Made by a program: the position numbers and the translations under genes
Notes under the pieces: model-generated
The model's input: the letters and a program-made list of their open reading frames with translations, nothing else
The model's database searches: none
What the model was told of the DNA's origin: nothing
Assembly (NCBI GenBank): GCA_963846775.1
Contig: CAWJXB010000006.1
Span: 744,001 to 808,000, forward strand
Direction: 5' to 3'
DNA length: 64,000 bases
From: CAVYXA01 sp963846775
Lineage (GTDB): Bacteria; Verrucomicrobiota; Verrucomicrobiia; Chthoniobacterales; UBA10450
Shown here: piece after piece, positions 8,844 through 17,397 of the stretch
Position numbering within the stretch: the stretch's first letter is position 1
Layout of the letters: each line of letters starts with the position of its first letter

Positions 8844-11800
8844 TCATCGGAGTGGAACGCTTCCTGAAACCCGGCGGTTCCGCACTTCAGCCCGCTGGGC
8901 GCCAAGCAATGCCCGGCTGTTTGTTCCACCATGATCGGCATTCCCCGAATTTGGCGTGGTGCGGGAATCAACCACCACTCGCCCATTTCGACCGGTTGGA
9001 GCTGAATCGAGCAACGCGAGCAATTCCGCCGAGCTGCCGATATGAATGGCCCGGCCAGGCGGCCTGGCTCCCTCAGTCGAAGACGGGTGACCAGGTGGAA
9101 CACCAAACGGCGGCGCGCTGGAAAGCGGCTGCGGATTGTTCGCCCCGGCGCCGGCGAATGTGCCGGTGGTCGAGCCGTTGCCGCCGAAGCCGGAATAATT
9201 GGCGTTGTTCGTGTAAACATCAGCCGGAGTTGACCCACCGATGGTCACGGTCACGTTGTTGAAAATGGTGACCGAATTCGCCGCGAGAATCTTCGCGCCG
9301 GCGCCGCCGAGCGTGACGTTCGAGACAAAGTTCAGCTGCCCGTTGCTGCCCGTGGCATACAGTTTCAACGTTGTATCAGCCGAGAGCGTGCCGCCGCCGA
9401 TATTGAGGACGCCGTTTGTGCCGAACGCGCCAACTTTAAGCACATCGGCGTGAACGCTGGCGTTATTAAATGCGATTGTGCCATCGCCGTCGATGGAGGA
9501 GAGGAACGTCCCGCCGGCATCATAACTGCCGCCATTGAAATTGATCGCCGCCGATGCCGCGGTATCGCTCCCGTAAATCGCCACCGTCGCATCGGTAGCC
9601 ACGGTTGCAGTCCCGGAAACGTTCATGTTGATAGTCGCATTTCCGCCGATCACTCCGCCGTCGTTGATAATCTTGACCAACAGTTCGTCGCCAATTGAAA
9701 GTGCTCCAGCCTGAAGGGTAACCGTGGCGTCTCCGTCGATTATACCTCCGCCAACAATCCCATTCCCGCCGCGATCGTCGAAGTTCAGAATATCGAACGA
9801 TGCGTTTCCGGCTGTTGTAATTGCTCCGGAAATATCAAACGTTACGTCGCAATCTCCCATGATTCTGCCGCCTGAGTTATGGATAGTTCCGAACAAGTTA
9901 AAGCCGCCGGCAACCAAGGCTTTAGTTTCAGTAGTGAGGTGATCAGCAATGACATGAACCAGCGCGTCACCATCTATGGCTCCGCCCAGAGCGGTGCCAG
10001 CAGTGTCGTCGTTTATGATTGCGAAAAAGGCACCGTTACCGGCATCGATTCCGGCAGACGCAAGAACAGTGATGGCCGCGTCGCCGGCAATGTGGCCGCC
10101 GAGAGAGGCGCCAACCAGGCCATTGTTATTGATAAAAAAGTTGGCGGAGTCTTGGGTGCTGAGATTGCCGGTACTGAGAGCAATCGCGGCGTCTGCGCCG
10201 ATGTTGCCGCTGCTGTTATCGATCAAGGCATCCATGGTGGCGCCGGTCGAAATGTTGGCCCCACCGATACTGATCGTAGCGTTCCCGCCAATCGCTCCGC
10301 CATTGTAGTTGTTGATCTGGGGATCAAAGTAGCCGGCAGTGTCAAAATCTCCCGTCGCAAACAAATTGATCGCGGCATCTCCGCCGATACTTCCAGCGGT
10401 GCCGGTGCCGCCTCCATTCTTCTCATTTCCGATGTAAACATCGAAATCGTTTCCAATTGAGATATTGGCCGCGTTAATGTTCAGGACCGCACTTCCGTCG
10501 ATGGTCCCCCCGTTCAGATTGGGCGAATCGCCCCGGCGGAATTGATCAATGAAGACGGTCGTGTAGCCGACGACATTCAGATCGCCGCCGATATCTAGAC
10601 TAAGAGTAGCATCTCCGTGAATTGTTCCACCGGATGGCGGCGTGAATTGATGATCCGGAGGAATGTCGTTCAAGATGAACCAACTCGCGCCGCCGTAGGT
10701 CGGATCGTTGCCCTGAATCGTGACCGATCCGGGAACGTCCCAGGTGACGGTTGCGCTGCCGTCGATCACGCTGCCTCCTCTATTGCTGATTCCCGAACCG
10801 TAGAGAAAACCGGCCATCTCGACGCTGGCGGCGTGGAAATCGAGTGAAACGTCCGAGCCGATGAATGAACTACTGGTGTTACCGCCGGTGTCGTCGTAGC
10901 GACTGGAGACGATAAATTCTGCCGAAAAGCCCGTTGGATCGGCGCCAATGGTCAGGGCGCCACTCACATTGAACGTCAGGTTTCCGCCCGAATCGATCAT
11001 TCCGCCGCCGCGATTGTCCAGAAACACATCGACATACGAATCGGCGGTGAGATTCCCGCTAATGCCGACATCGATATTTCCGCCCGTCCCGATATGGCCA
11101 GCGGGATTCTGCGATTCATCGTAATTCTGCAAGTACAGTGCGAGACCGTTGACGTGAACGTCGCCGCCACTCCCCTTGCTGCCGACGATCAGAAAGATGT
11201 TGCCGCCATCGTCGATCTGGCCGCTTGTGTTTTGAACAATCGCCGCAAAATCACCGGGCCCGAAAAAATCGCCGGCCGGAAAATCCCCACTAAAATCGCG
11301 CGCTCTGTCCGCCGCGCTGCCGATCATTCCATCGCTCGTCATCAGATCCCCAGCGACAAAGATCGATAGATTTCCGCCCGTCCCGATATGGCCCTCAAAA
11401 TCTTGAACGCGCAACCGGGAATGTTCGGAAGTCGAACCATTCACGAAGTCGCCGTTGACGATTAAAGTCAAATTCGCTCCGTTAGCGACGAACGTTTCGG
11501 GCAAGACGACTGTGCTTAGTCTCGTCTTGCCATCGAGCAGTAACGAACCATTAATTTCCAGCGTTTGATCGCTACCACTCTCGGTGTCGAATTCGCCGAT
11601 GTTCATGGATCCGCTGCTGATAAGCAGAAGCGACCTTTCGGCGGCAAGTTTGAGATCGCCAATGTTTAAAATTCGGGAAGTAATCGTGAGGTCCGAGTTG
11701 CTCCCCCGCGCGTAGATGACCAACGTCGCAAGATCTTGGAATGAGACGTCCGAGGTGAGATTGATCGAACCGTCAACCGTGCCCAGGGCGAGCAAGTCAA

Positions 11801-13043
11801 GGCCCGTAAACGTCAATACACCGCCGGGCGGTCCGGATGTAATTCCATCCACGCCGATCAAGGCGAGGTGCGTGACACCGTTACTGGTGTCAATCGTAGG
11901 GTTTCCGGTGAGCGATAGATTCTCGAACTTAAAGACGGCGATCGGCAAGTGATTCGTGTCGGCAAAAAACTCCGTATCCAGGTTGAGTTCAGTATCGAAG
12001 GCCGACGTCGATCCATAAGCCCACAGGGTGAAGGCGCCGTCATCTGCCGGTCCGCGATAGATTTTGCCGTAGTCAGTCACTCCGTTTGTCGTGATGGTAG
12101 GATCGGTTGAAATCACCGTTCCGGAGTTGATCACATAAGGGATCGGCGAAGAAATCACTGGCGGTGTCCCGTACTTACTGGGAGTTGGAGCAGGCGTTGC
12201 GGTGGGGCTTGGCGTGGCCGTGGGCGTTGGAGTGGCGCTGGGCGTGGCCGTAGGAGTTGGCGTTGCGGTTGGAGTTGGGGTTGCCGCCGGCGTTGGAGTC
12301 GCGGTAGGCGACGCCGACGCGCGGAGGTCGGTCAAATCCAGCTCGTCTTTCCCCGGGGGCGGCGGGGGTGGCTGCCCGCCCGTTTCCTTCTCTTGCTGGT
12401 CGATCACTTGAAGAATTAGCGCCTCGTTAGGCAGAGGCGGGAAGTCCGCCACTAAATGCGCGGTGTTGTAGACCAGCTTCACGTCGAACTTGAATGGCCC
12501 CGTCAGATGACCGTTCATTTCCAGCGCCATCTCGCCCGCGTGTAACGTCACGCAATCGCCCAGCTTCGTGCAAAACTCGCCCGCCCCTTCTAAGATCAAC
12601 CATTTCGTCGGGTAGCCTTTGTGCGAAGACAATAGCCCGGTCCCGCCGGTGATCGATGCGGTCACCGCTGGGGTGCGAACCTGCGCGCTGGAACCGCCTT
12701 GCGGCACCTGCATCAACAATGCGCCGCTATCTAGCTGGACTTCGCGGCTCCCGCCCCGAAAACTGAACACCGTATTTTGACCGAGGCGGGTGATCGTCTC
12801 ATCGCCGAACGTCAATTCCGTGCGCGATTCGGCGCCGGTGCGGACAGCCGTTCCTTCGATCACTTTGTCATTTACAGTGGCCGCCCGGGCCGCCGCCTTC
12901 GAGGGCAGCAAACGCACGTCGCGAATCACCACCGAAACCCGCGCCTGATTCAACGGCTCAGCCATGGCGCTGGCGCTTCCGATGAATAAACAAACCGCCC
13001 CGATTACCACATTGTCGATCTTCCGAAATCTCTTTTCCATCAC
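8844..13043 (-). CDS. Giant secreted FecR-domain repeat protein 1
   Basis: A 1399-aa protein: signal sequence to about residue 28 (VIGAVCLFIGSASAMAE), FecR-like domain about 60-200 (GTAVRTGAESRTELTF, ITRLGQNTVFSFRGGSREV, WLILEGAGEF), a Pro/Thr/Ala linker about 245-290, then about 1,100 residues of degenerate repeats (TIDGSAVLNINAANISIGND, SIGGDAAINLFATGD). The tail is near-identical in pattern to the 1052-aa paralogue. Four cysteines and few charged residues suggest an extracellular solenoid. It lies third from the operon's promoter side with stops and starts overlapping. No function is recognised; filamentous adhesin-like or matrix protein is a guess. Confidence 0.75.
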   Translation of the reverse strand: MMEKRFRKIDNVVIGAVCLFIGSASAMAEPLNQARVSVVIRDVRLLPSKAAARAATVNDKVIEGTAVRTGAESRTELTFGDETITRLGQNTVFSFRGGSREVQLDSGALLMQVPQGGSSAQVRTPAVTASITGGTGLLSSHKGYPTKWLILEGAGEFCTKLGDCVTLHAGEMALEMNGHLTGPFKFDVKLVYNTAHLVADFPPLPNEALILQVIDQQEKETGGQPPPPPPGKDELDLTDLRASASPTATPTPAATPTPTATPTPTATPSATPTPTATPSPTATPAPTPSKYGTPPVISSPIPYVINSGTVISTDPTITTNGVTDYGKIYRGPADDGAFTLWAYGSTSAFDTELNLDTEFFADTNHLPIAVFKFENLSLTGNPTIDTSNGVTHLALIGVDGITSGPPGGVLTFTGLDLLALGTVDGSINLTSDVSFQDLATLVIYARGSNSDLTITSRILNIGDLKLAAERSLLLISSGSMNIGEFDTESGSDQTLEINGSLLLDGKTRLSTVVLPETFVANGANLTLIVNGDFVNGSTSEHSRLRVQDFEGHIGTGGNLSIFVAGDLMTSDGMIGSAADRARDFSGDFPAGDFFGPGDFAAIVQNTSGQIDDGGNIFLIVGSKGSGGDVHVNGLALYLQNYDESQNPAGHIGTGGNIDVGISGNLTADSYVDVFLDNRGGGMIDSGGNLTFNVSGALTIGADPTGFSAEFIVSSRYDDTGGNTSSSFIGSDVSLDFHAASVEMAGFLYGSGISNRGGSVIDGSATVTWDVPGSVTIQGNDPTYGGASWFILNDIPPDHQFTPPSGGTIHGDATLSLDIGGDLNVVGYTTVFIDQFRRGDSPNLNGGTIDGSAVLNINAANISIGNDFDVYIGNEKNGGGTGTAGSIGGDAAINLFATGDFDTAGYFDPQINNYNGGAIGGNATISIGGANISTGATMDALIDNSSGNIGADAAIALSTGNLSTQDSANFFINNNGLVGASLGGHIAGDAAITVLASAGIDAGNGAFFAIINDDTAGTALGGAIDGDALVHVIADHLTTETKALVAGGFNLFGTIHNSGGRIMGDCDVTFDISGAITTAGNASFDILNFDDRGGNGIVGGGIIDGDATVTLQAGALSIGDELLVKIINDGGVIGGNATINMNVSGTATVATDATVAIYGSDTAASAAINFNGGSYDAGGTFLSSIDGDGTIAFNNASVHADVLKVGAFGTNGVLNIGGGTLSADTTLKLYATGSNGQLNFVSNVTLGGAGAKILAANSVTIFNNVTVTIGGSTPADVYTNNANYSGFGGNGSTTGTFAGAGANNPQPLSSAPPFGVPPGHPSSTEGARPPGRAIHIGSSAELLALLDSAPTGRNGRVVVDSRTTPNSGNADHGGTNSRALLGAQRAEVRNRRVSGSVPLR
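12181..12315 (-). repeat. Tandem repeat encoding a Pro-Thr-Ala linker
   Basis: Short degenerate units of 6-12 bases (GGAGTTGGCGTTGC-type on the plus strand) encode an alternating TPTATPTPAATP linker in the giant FecR protein 1. It separates the FecR domain from the solenoid repeats. The paralogue has a different, non-repetitive linker there. Such arrays change length easily by slippage. Confidence 0.8.
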
Positions 13044-13055
13044 TCCATTCCTCCA

Positions 13056-13850
13056 CTACTCGCTTGCTCTATTGCTTCCTCGCTCCTGCTTCTCCTTTGG
13101 CGCGGGCGCGGCATTCAGCTTCGCCGGATCGACTAGCGACACCAACGTCCCGCCGCCATGGATCACTAGATTTGTATCGATCAAGGTTTTCTCCGATTTC
13201 TCCCGCTGCTGTTTCCGTATCTCAGCCGCGATCGACCCTTGGCTGCGCAACGCCGGAAGATCGACAATAAAATGGCTCGTCGCGATAAAGCGGGCGATGT
13301 CAAAGTCTACGGGATCGCTCACCGGCGCATTCGGATTGCCGATCACCATTTGCCCCGGCCCAACGAGAACGGAATCGCCCACATGCGCTGGCCGGTAGAG
13401 CCGCCCGGTCCCTTCGAGAACGAGAACCTTACAACTGCCGGGATGATGCTCGATCATTGCCGTTGCACCGCCGATGGCCGCCGCTGTATTGCCCAGGCTG
13501 ATCTTCGCTCCCCCCGCCTTTTTGCTTGCGTGGCCCAGGACCGCGCCTTCCTTGAGATCAAACGTCCCCGGCTTAGCCCCTAGCGTCAGCGCGGTATTCG
13601 CCGCCAAACGAATCGCGATTTCATCGCCCAGACTCAGTTCCACCCGCGAATCGTTTCCGGTCCGAATGGTCGATCCTGGCGCAATGGTGCTATTAATCGA
13701 CACCCGCCGAGCCTTCCCGCTCGCATCAATCGCCTGCACATCATGCGCGAGCTGCGTCACGCGCAGCTCACCCGGTAAACCCGCCCATGCGGGATTCACC
13801 GATAAAGTCCCTAACAAAATCAAGGTCAGCCGATAAAATTGTCGATTCAT
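13056..13850 (-). CDS. Small exported FecR-domain protein
   Basis: A 264-aa protein with a signal peptide (residues 1-23, ending NPAWA) and a single FecR-like domain (SINSTIAPGSTIRTGNDSR, IAIRLAANTALTLGAKPG, KVLVLEGTGRLYRPA). It ends with a charged tail without membrane anchor. It is the first gene of the minus-strand set FecR-small, FecR giant 1, barrel, FecR giant 2, with a 12-bp gap to the next. Related to both giants over the FecR domain, so the operon carries three FecR paralogues. True FecR transduces siderophore signals to a sigma factor, but no sigma gene or TonB receptor is present here, so the domain is probably structural or sensory in another setting. Confidence 0.75.
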   Translation of the reverse strand: MNRQFYRLTLILLGTLSVNPAWAGLPGELRVTQLAHDVQAIDASGKARRVSINSTIAPGSTIRTGNDSRVELSLGDEIAIRLAANTALTLGAKPGTFDLKEGAVLGHASKKAGGAKISLGNTAAAIGGATAMIEHHPGSCKVLVLEGTGRLYRPAHVGDSVLVGPGQMVIGNPNAPVSDPVDFDIARFIATSHFIVDLPALRSQGSIAAEIRKQQREKSEKTLIDTNLVIHGGGTLVSLVDPAKLNAAPAPKEKQERGSNRASE

Positions 13851-14010
13851 AATGCGCCGTTGAGTTTCCCACTGTCGGACGGACGTTTTGAGGCTTTGTC
13901 CCAGCTAGGTCAAGCTTTTATGACATTTTAGTGAGAATAGGGTCAGTTCCGGGCCAATTGAATGCCGGATGACCGGCGGGCAGGCTGCTGCCCATCCGTC
14001 ATGTTTAAAT

Positions 14011-14031
14011 CGACGGCTGCCCAAGCCGTCG
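14011..14031. terminator. Hairpin between rnd and the FecR operon
   Basis: CGACGGCT-GCCCA-AGCCGTCG is a perfect 8-bp stem with a 5-base loop. A weaker stem (GGGCAG-GCTG-CTGCCC) lies just before it. No T-run follows on either strand, so it may be a palindromic repeat rather than an intrinsic terminator of rnd. Confidence 0.35.
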
Positions 14032-14140
14032 TTCCTTAGGCATTGCGCCACTGGAGCTTAGATCGCGCAGCGATGAGATTTTGGCCTTCAATTTTCGTTT
14101 GGCCTCGCCCGCAGAGCGGCAATCCACCTTTACGCTTGGA

Positions 14141-15283
14141 TTACACGTCGAGCAGCTCGCGCTGCCAGGGAACAAGGAGCGTTTCGGCGTCGGCGCGCTG
14201 GGTGGCGATGGCTTCCAACGTTGCCCGCGGCGCGATGAAGGCGGGCTCCATCTTCAGAGCGTGCGCAGCGTGATCGCGGCGTTGGCGTAATGCATCGGTG
14301 AGGCGCACCATTTCGCTCGTCGGTCGCGTCCCAAATCTGCGCCGCGAAGTCGGCCATTCGCTCTCGGGCAATCGCAACGCTTTCTCCGCGGCCTCGCGAA
14401 AAGCACGGCGGCGGCGCTCGGAAAAATGGTGATAATCCGGGACCGACCCGGCGATGAATGCTTCGGCCGAGCGGAGCAGCTCTTCGTTTTGCAAAATGTG
14501 GAAGGCGGGACGATCCACCGCCTCGGCTTCGGCTTCGCGCCATTGCCAGAGCGCGCGTAAGACCGCCGCCGCGCATCCGCGTAACGCGCCCGCGCCGCGA
14601 ATTCGCCAGACCTCGTCCTCGTCGCGCACACGATCAGCGGCCGCTTGCTCAATCGCGCGCTGACACGATTGGCGAAACCATTCGAGCCGGTGATGTCGAT
14701 CCAATTCCGCTTCGAGGCGGTCGGCCAGTCGTAAGAGATAATGGACATCATTCAAGGCGTATTCGGCCATCCGCTTGGGCAATGGCCGTTTCGCCCAGTT
14801 CGCTTTCTGCGAGCCTTTCGGCAACTCGACGCCAAAATATCCCACAACAAGCGCGGCCAGGCTGAATTCGCGGATCCCAAGGAGACGCGCCGCAATCACT
14901 GTGTCGAAGATTTTCCGCGCGGTAAAATTGATCCCGCGCCGCAGCATGCGCAGATCGTAATCCGCGCCGTGCAACACGATCTCTTTGGGCCCGAGCGCGT
15001 CGCGCAATCGGGCGAAATCCATGTCCGCCAAAGGATCGACGATATAATCGCGTCCCGAAATGCTCATCTGCAAAAGGCAGAGCTTCTCGCGATACGAATG
15101 CAAGCTGTCCGCCTCGGTATCGACGGCCACGCGGGATGCGGGTTCGATTTGCTCCAGCAACGCGGCCAGTGCGGGACCGGTAGCGACAAATGACGACGGA
15201 ATGACGGAATCCGAATGACGGAGTTCGCCCTCGGAGTGTTGCTTCGTCATTCGGGCATTCGTGCTTCCTTCGTCATTCGTCAT
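14141..15283 (-). CDS. rnd: Ribonuclease D
   Basis: 3'-5' exoribonuclease of the DEDD-Y group involved in tRNA 3' maturation. The exonuclease motifs are visible: DTEADS (Exo I, about residue 57), HGADYDLRML (Exo II) and YALNDVHYLLRL (Exo III, Tyr and Asp in place). An HRDC-like helical part follows. At 380 aa it matches the usual length. The first 30 or so residues are translated from a TGACGAA-type intergenic repeat and are unlikely to be conserved, so the true start may be further in. The gene follows rho by only 21 bp on the same strand. Confidence 0.9.
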   Translation of the reverse strand: MTNDEGSTNARMTKQHSEGELRHSDSVIPSSFVATGPALAALLEQIEPASRVAVDTEADSLHSYREKLCLLQMSISGRDYIVDPLADMDFARLRDALGPKEIVLHGADYDLRMLRRGINFTARKIFDTVIAARLLGIREFSLAALVVGYFGVELPKGSQKANWAKRPLPKRMAEYALNDVHYLLRLADRLEAELDRHHRLEWFRQSCQRAIEQAAADRVRDEDEVWRIRGAGALRGCAAAVLRALWQWREAEAEAVDRPAFHILQNEELLRSAEAFIAGSVPDYHHFSERRRRAFREAAEKALRLPESEWPTSRRRFGTRPTSEMVRLTDALRQRRDHAAHALKMEPAFIAPRATLEAIATQRADAETLLVPWQRELLDV

Positions 15284-15296
15284 TCGAGCTTCGTAA
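15189..15296. repeat. TGACGAA-family inverted repeat at the rho-rnd junction
   Basis: Copies of a short word (AATGACGGAATCCGAATGACGG on one side, TTCGTCATTCGTCATTCG on the other) face each other and can form a long imperfect hairpin. The same word family fills the spacers at 23962-24110 and 25362-25511. Part of it is read as the N-terminus of rnd. Confidence 0.7.
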
Positions 15297-15304
15297 TTCT
15301 CCCA

Positions 15305-16672
15305 TCATTTCAAGCCACTCAGAAGCAGCTCGGCATTCGTCTTGGTCGCCTGGAGGTTCTCAATCAGCTTCTCCATTCCTTCGAGAGCGGGCAGTTCGGC
15401 CATGGCGCGACGCAACATTAAAACGCGTTCCCATTCCTCGGGGTGATAAAGCAATTCGTCGCGGCGCGTGGCGGAGAGCAACGGGTGAATCGCCGGATAA
15501 ATCCGTTTTTCCTGCAAGGCGCGGTCCAGGTGCAATTCCATGTTCCCAGTGCCCTTGAACTCCTCGAAAATCACTTGGTCCATCCGGCTGCCGGTTTCGG
15601 TCAGCGCGGTAGCCAGCACGGTGAGACTGCCTCCTTCCTCGACGTTTCGGGCCGAGCCGAAGAACTTTTTTGGTTTCGTTAGGGCTTTTGCTTCCACGCC
15701 GCCCGACATGATCCGGCCGCGGCCCGGCTGAAGATTATTGTAACCGCGCGACAAGCGCGTGATCGAGTCGAGTAAAAGCACGACGTCCTTCTTCAGCTCG
15801 ACCAGACGTTTCGCCCGTTCCAGCACCATCTCGGCCACTTCGACATGTCGATGCACTGTTTCGTCGAAGTTGGAATGATAAATCTGACAATCGATCTCGC
15901 GCTGGAGATCGGTCACTTCTTCGGGACGCTCATCCACCAACAGCAAGATCAAGATAATCTCCGGATAGTTCGCCCGAATCGCCTGGGCCATTTCCTTGAG
16001 CAAAATCGTTTTTCCCACCCGCGGCGGCGCCACGATCAAACCCCGCTGGCCCCGGCCTAACGGAGTCAAAAGATCGATCGCGCGGCAGCTGATCGATTTC
16101 GTCTGAGGATTTTCCAGCATGATTCGCCCTTGCGGGAATTGCGGAGTCAGCTTCTCGAAATCGGGCAGTTCGGTCCATTGCTCGGCCGGTTGACCTTCAA
16201 TGGTCGTGACCCGGTCGAGGACCAGGCCTTTCTCGCGGTCTCGCGGAAGTCGCAACGTCCCGCTCAATTCTTGCCCGGCCCGCAGATGAAATTGCTGAAT
16301 GATCGCGCGCGGCACGAATACGTCTTCCGGCACGTGCAGAAAATTCAGGGCCGGGTAGCGCAACATGCCAAACGAATCGCTCAGTGGGTCGAGAAAGGCC
16401 TTCGCCGTCACTACTGCGCCACGACCGAGCGCGGCCCGCACCAGATCGACAATCTGCTGATGAGGGGAGCGCATCGAGCTGAGATGCAGGTCGAACCCGC
16501 GCGCGACCGCTTTCAGTTTCTCACTCGAAAGCTGTTGCAGCTCATTCAAATCGAGCGTTGTTGTAGCGGTGGCTGTGTCAGCCGCAGACCCCGACGTGAT
16601 CCCCGCCTCGGGCGCAGCCGACACGGCTGCCTCTACCACATTCCCATTTTCGTTAGTCGAGATTTCGTCCAT
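15305..16672 (-). CDS. rho: Transcription termination factor Rho
   Basis: Hexameric RNA helicase that ends transcription of untranslated RNA. Domains in order: an acidic N-terminal extension of about 40 residues, Rho N-terminal helical domain (LQQLSSEKLKAVARGFDL), an S1-like RNA-binding domain (GMLRYPALNFLHVPEDVFV), and the RecA-type ATPase with Walker A APPRVGKT and Walker B VLLLDSITRLSRGYN. Q-loop and R-loop regions (GSLTVLATALTETGSRMD, EEFKGTGNMELHLDR) are intact. The ATG at 16672 has GGAG ten bases upstream, better than the in-frame TTG at 16687. It overlaps the end of coaE by 40 bp. Confidence 0.95.
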   Translation of the reverse strand: MDEISTNENGNVVEAAVSAAPEAGITSGSAADTATATTTLDLNELQQLSSEKLKAVARGFDLHLSSMRSPHQQIVDLVRAALGRGAVVTAKAFLDPLSDSFGMLRYPALNFLHVPEDVFVPRAIIQQFHLRAGQELSGTLRLPRDREKGLVLDRVTTIEGQPAEQWTELPDFEKLTPQFPQGRIMLENPQTKSISCRAIDLLTPLGRGQRGLIVAPPRVGKTILLKEMAQAIRANYPEIILILLLVDERPEEVTDLQREIDCQIYHSNFDETVHRHVEVAEMVLERAKRLVELKKDVVLLLDSITRLSRGYNNLQPGRGRIMSGGVEAKALTKPKKFFGSARNVEEGGSLTVLATALTETGSRMDQVIFEEFKGTGNMELHLDRALQEKRIYPAIHPLLSATRRDELLYHPEEWERVLMLRRAMAELPALEGMEKLIENLQATKTNAELLLSGLK

Positions 16673-17265
16673 TTCTGCGAACTCCAAAGCGCGGCCACCA
16701 ATCGTGCCTGTTCCTCCAGCACCGATCGCCCGCCATTATTCCAAACGACGTGATCGGCCCGCCGAATTTTCTCCGGCAAAGACATCTGCGCGCTGATCAT
16801 TTGTTCGGCCTCTTCCGGCCCGATCGCTTTCTTATTCAATCTGGCTAGTTGGATTTCGCGCGAGCAGGCCACCACCAGCACGCGGTCGCACAGTTTTTCG
16901 CCGTCCGTTTCATACAGGAGTGGAATATCTGCGAAGAAAAATTCGTGAGATTGATGATGGGTTTCCGCCAAGGCGCTCCATTGTCGGCGAATCCGCGGAT
17001 GGAGGATTTGTTCAAGCGCGCGTCTCTTGGCCGCGTCGCCAAAGACTATGGCCCGAAGTGTCGCGCGATTCAAGTCGCCCGTCTTTAAAAAAATCTCCGA
17101 CCCGAACGCCGTGGCCAGCTCCGCCTTGATCTCGGCCAGATCGACCAGCTCATGAGCGGCTCGGTCCGCATCGAAAAATTTCGCATTTGGAAAAAATCGC
17201 CGCAGACAGTCGCAGAACGTGCTCTTGCCAGTGGCAACTCCACCGGTGATTCCTATGGCAGGCAT
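16633..17265 (-). CDS. coaE: Dephospho-CoA kinase
   Basis: Catalyses the final step of coenzyme A synthesis, phosphorylating dephospho-CoA. The P-loop ITGGVATGKSTFCD starts at residue 6, followed by the DADRAAHELV motif and the lid region (LARLNKKAIGPEEAEQMI). At 210 aa it has the family length. Its 3' end overlaps the rho start, so coaE, rho and rnd probably form one operon. Confidence 0.93.
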   Translation of the reverse strand: MPAIGITGGVATGKSTFCDCLRRFFPNAKFFDADRAAHELVDLAEIKAELATAFGSEIFLKTGDLNRATLRAIVFGDAAKRRALEQILHPRIRRQWSALAETHHQSHEFFFADIPLLYETDGEKLCDRVLVVACSREIQLARLNKKAIGPEEAEQMISAQMSLPEKIRRADHVVWNNGGRSVLEEQARLVAALWSSQKWTKSRLTKMGMW

Positions 17266-17397
17266 ACAGATCCTAATTATTGGCGCTTTGCGCTTGGGTT
17301 ACCAACGCGTTGATGACAACGCGTTCCACCGGCGCGCGATGGTGGATCGTCTTCTCCGAAGACGATGGCAAATCAGTCGCCGCAGGCGCAAATCTTA

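Noticed and set aside
12181..12315. A CRISPR array or regulatory tandem repeat
   Set aside because: The short degenerate units are in frame and encode a Pro-Thr-Ala linker inside the giant FecR gene; there are no regular spacers.
13056..13850. A FecI-FecR-TonB iron-signalling operon
   Set aside because: No sigma factor or TonB-dependent receptor is present, and the FecR proteins have signal peptides in place of the cytoplasmic anti-sigma part.
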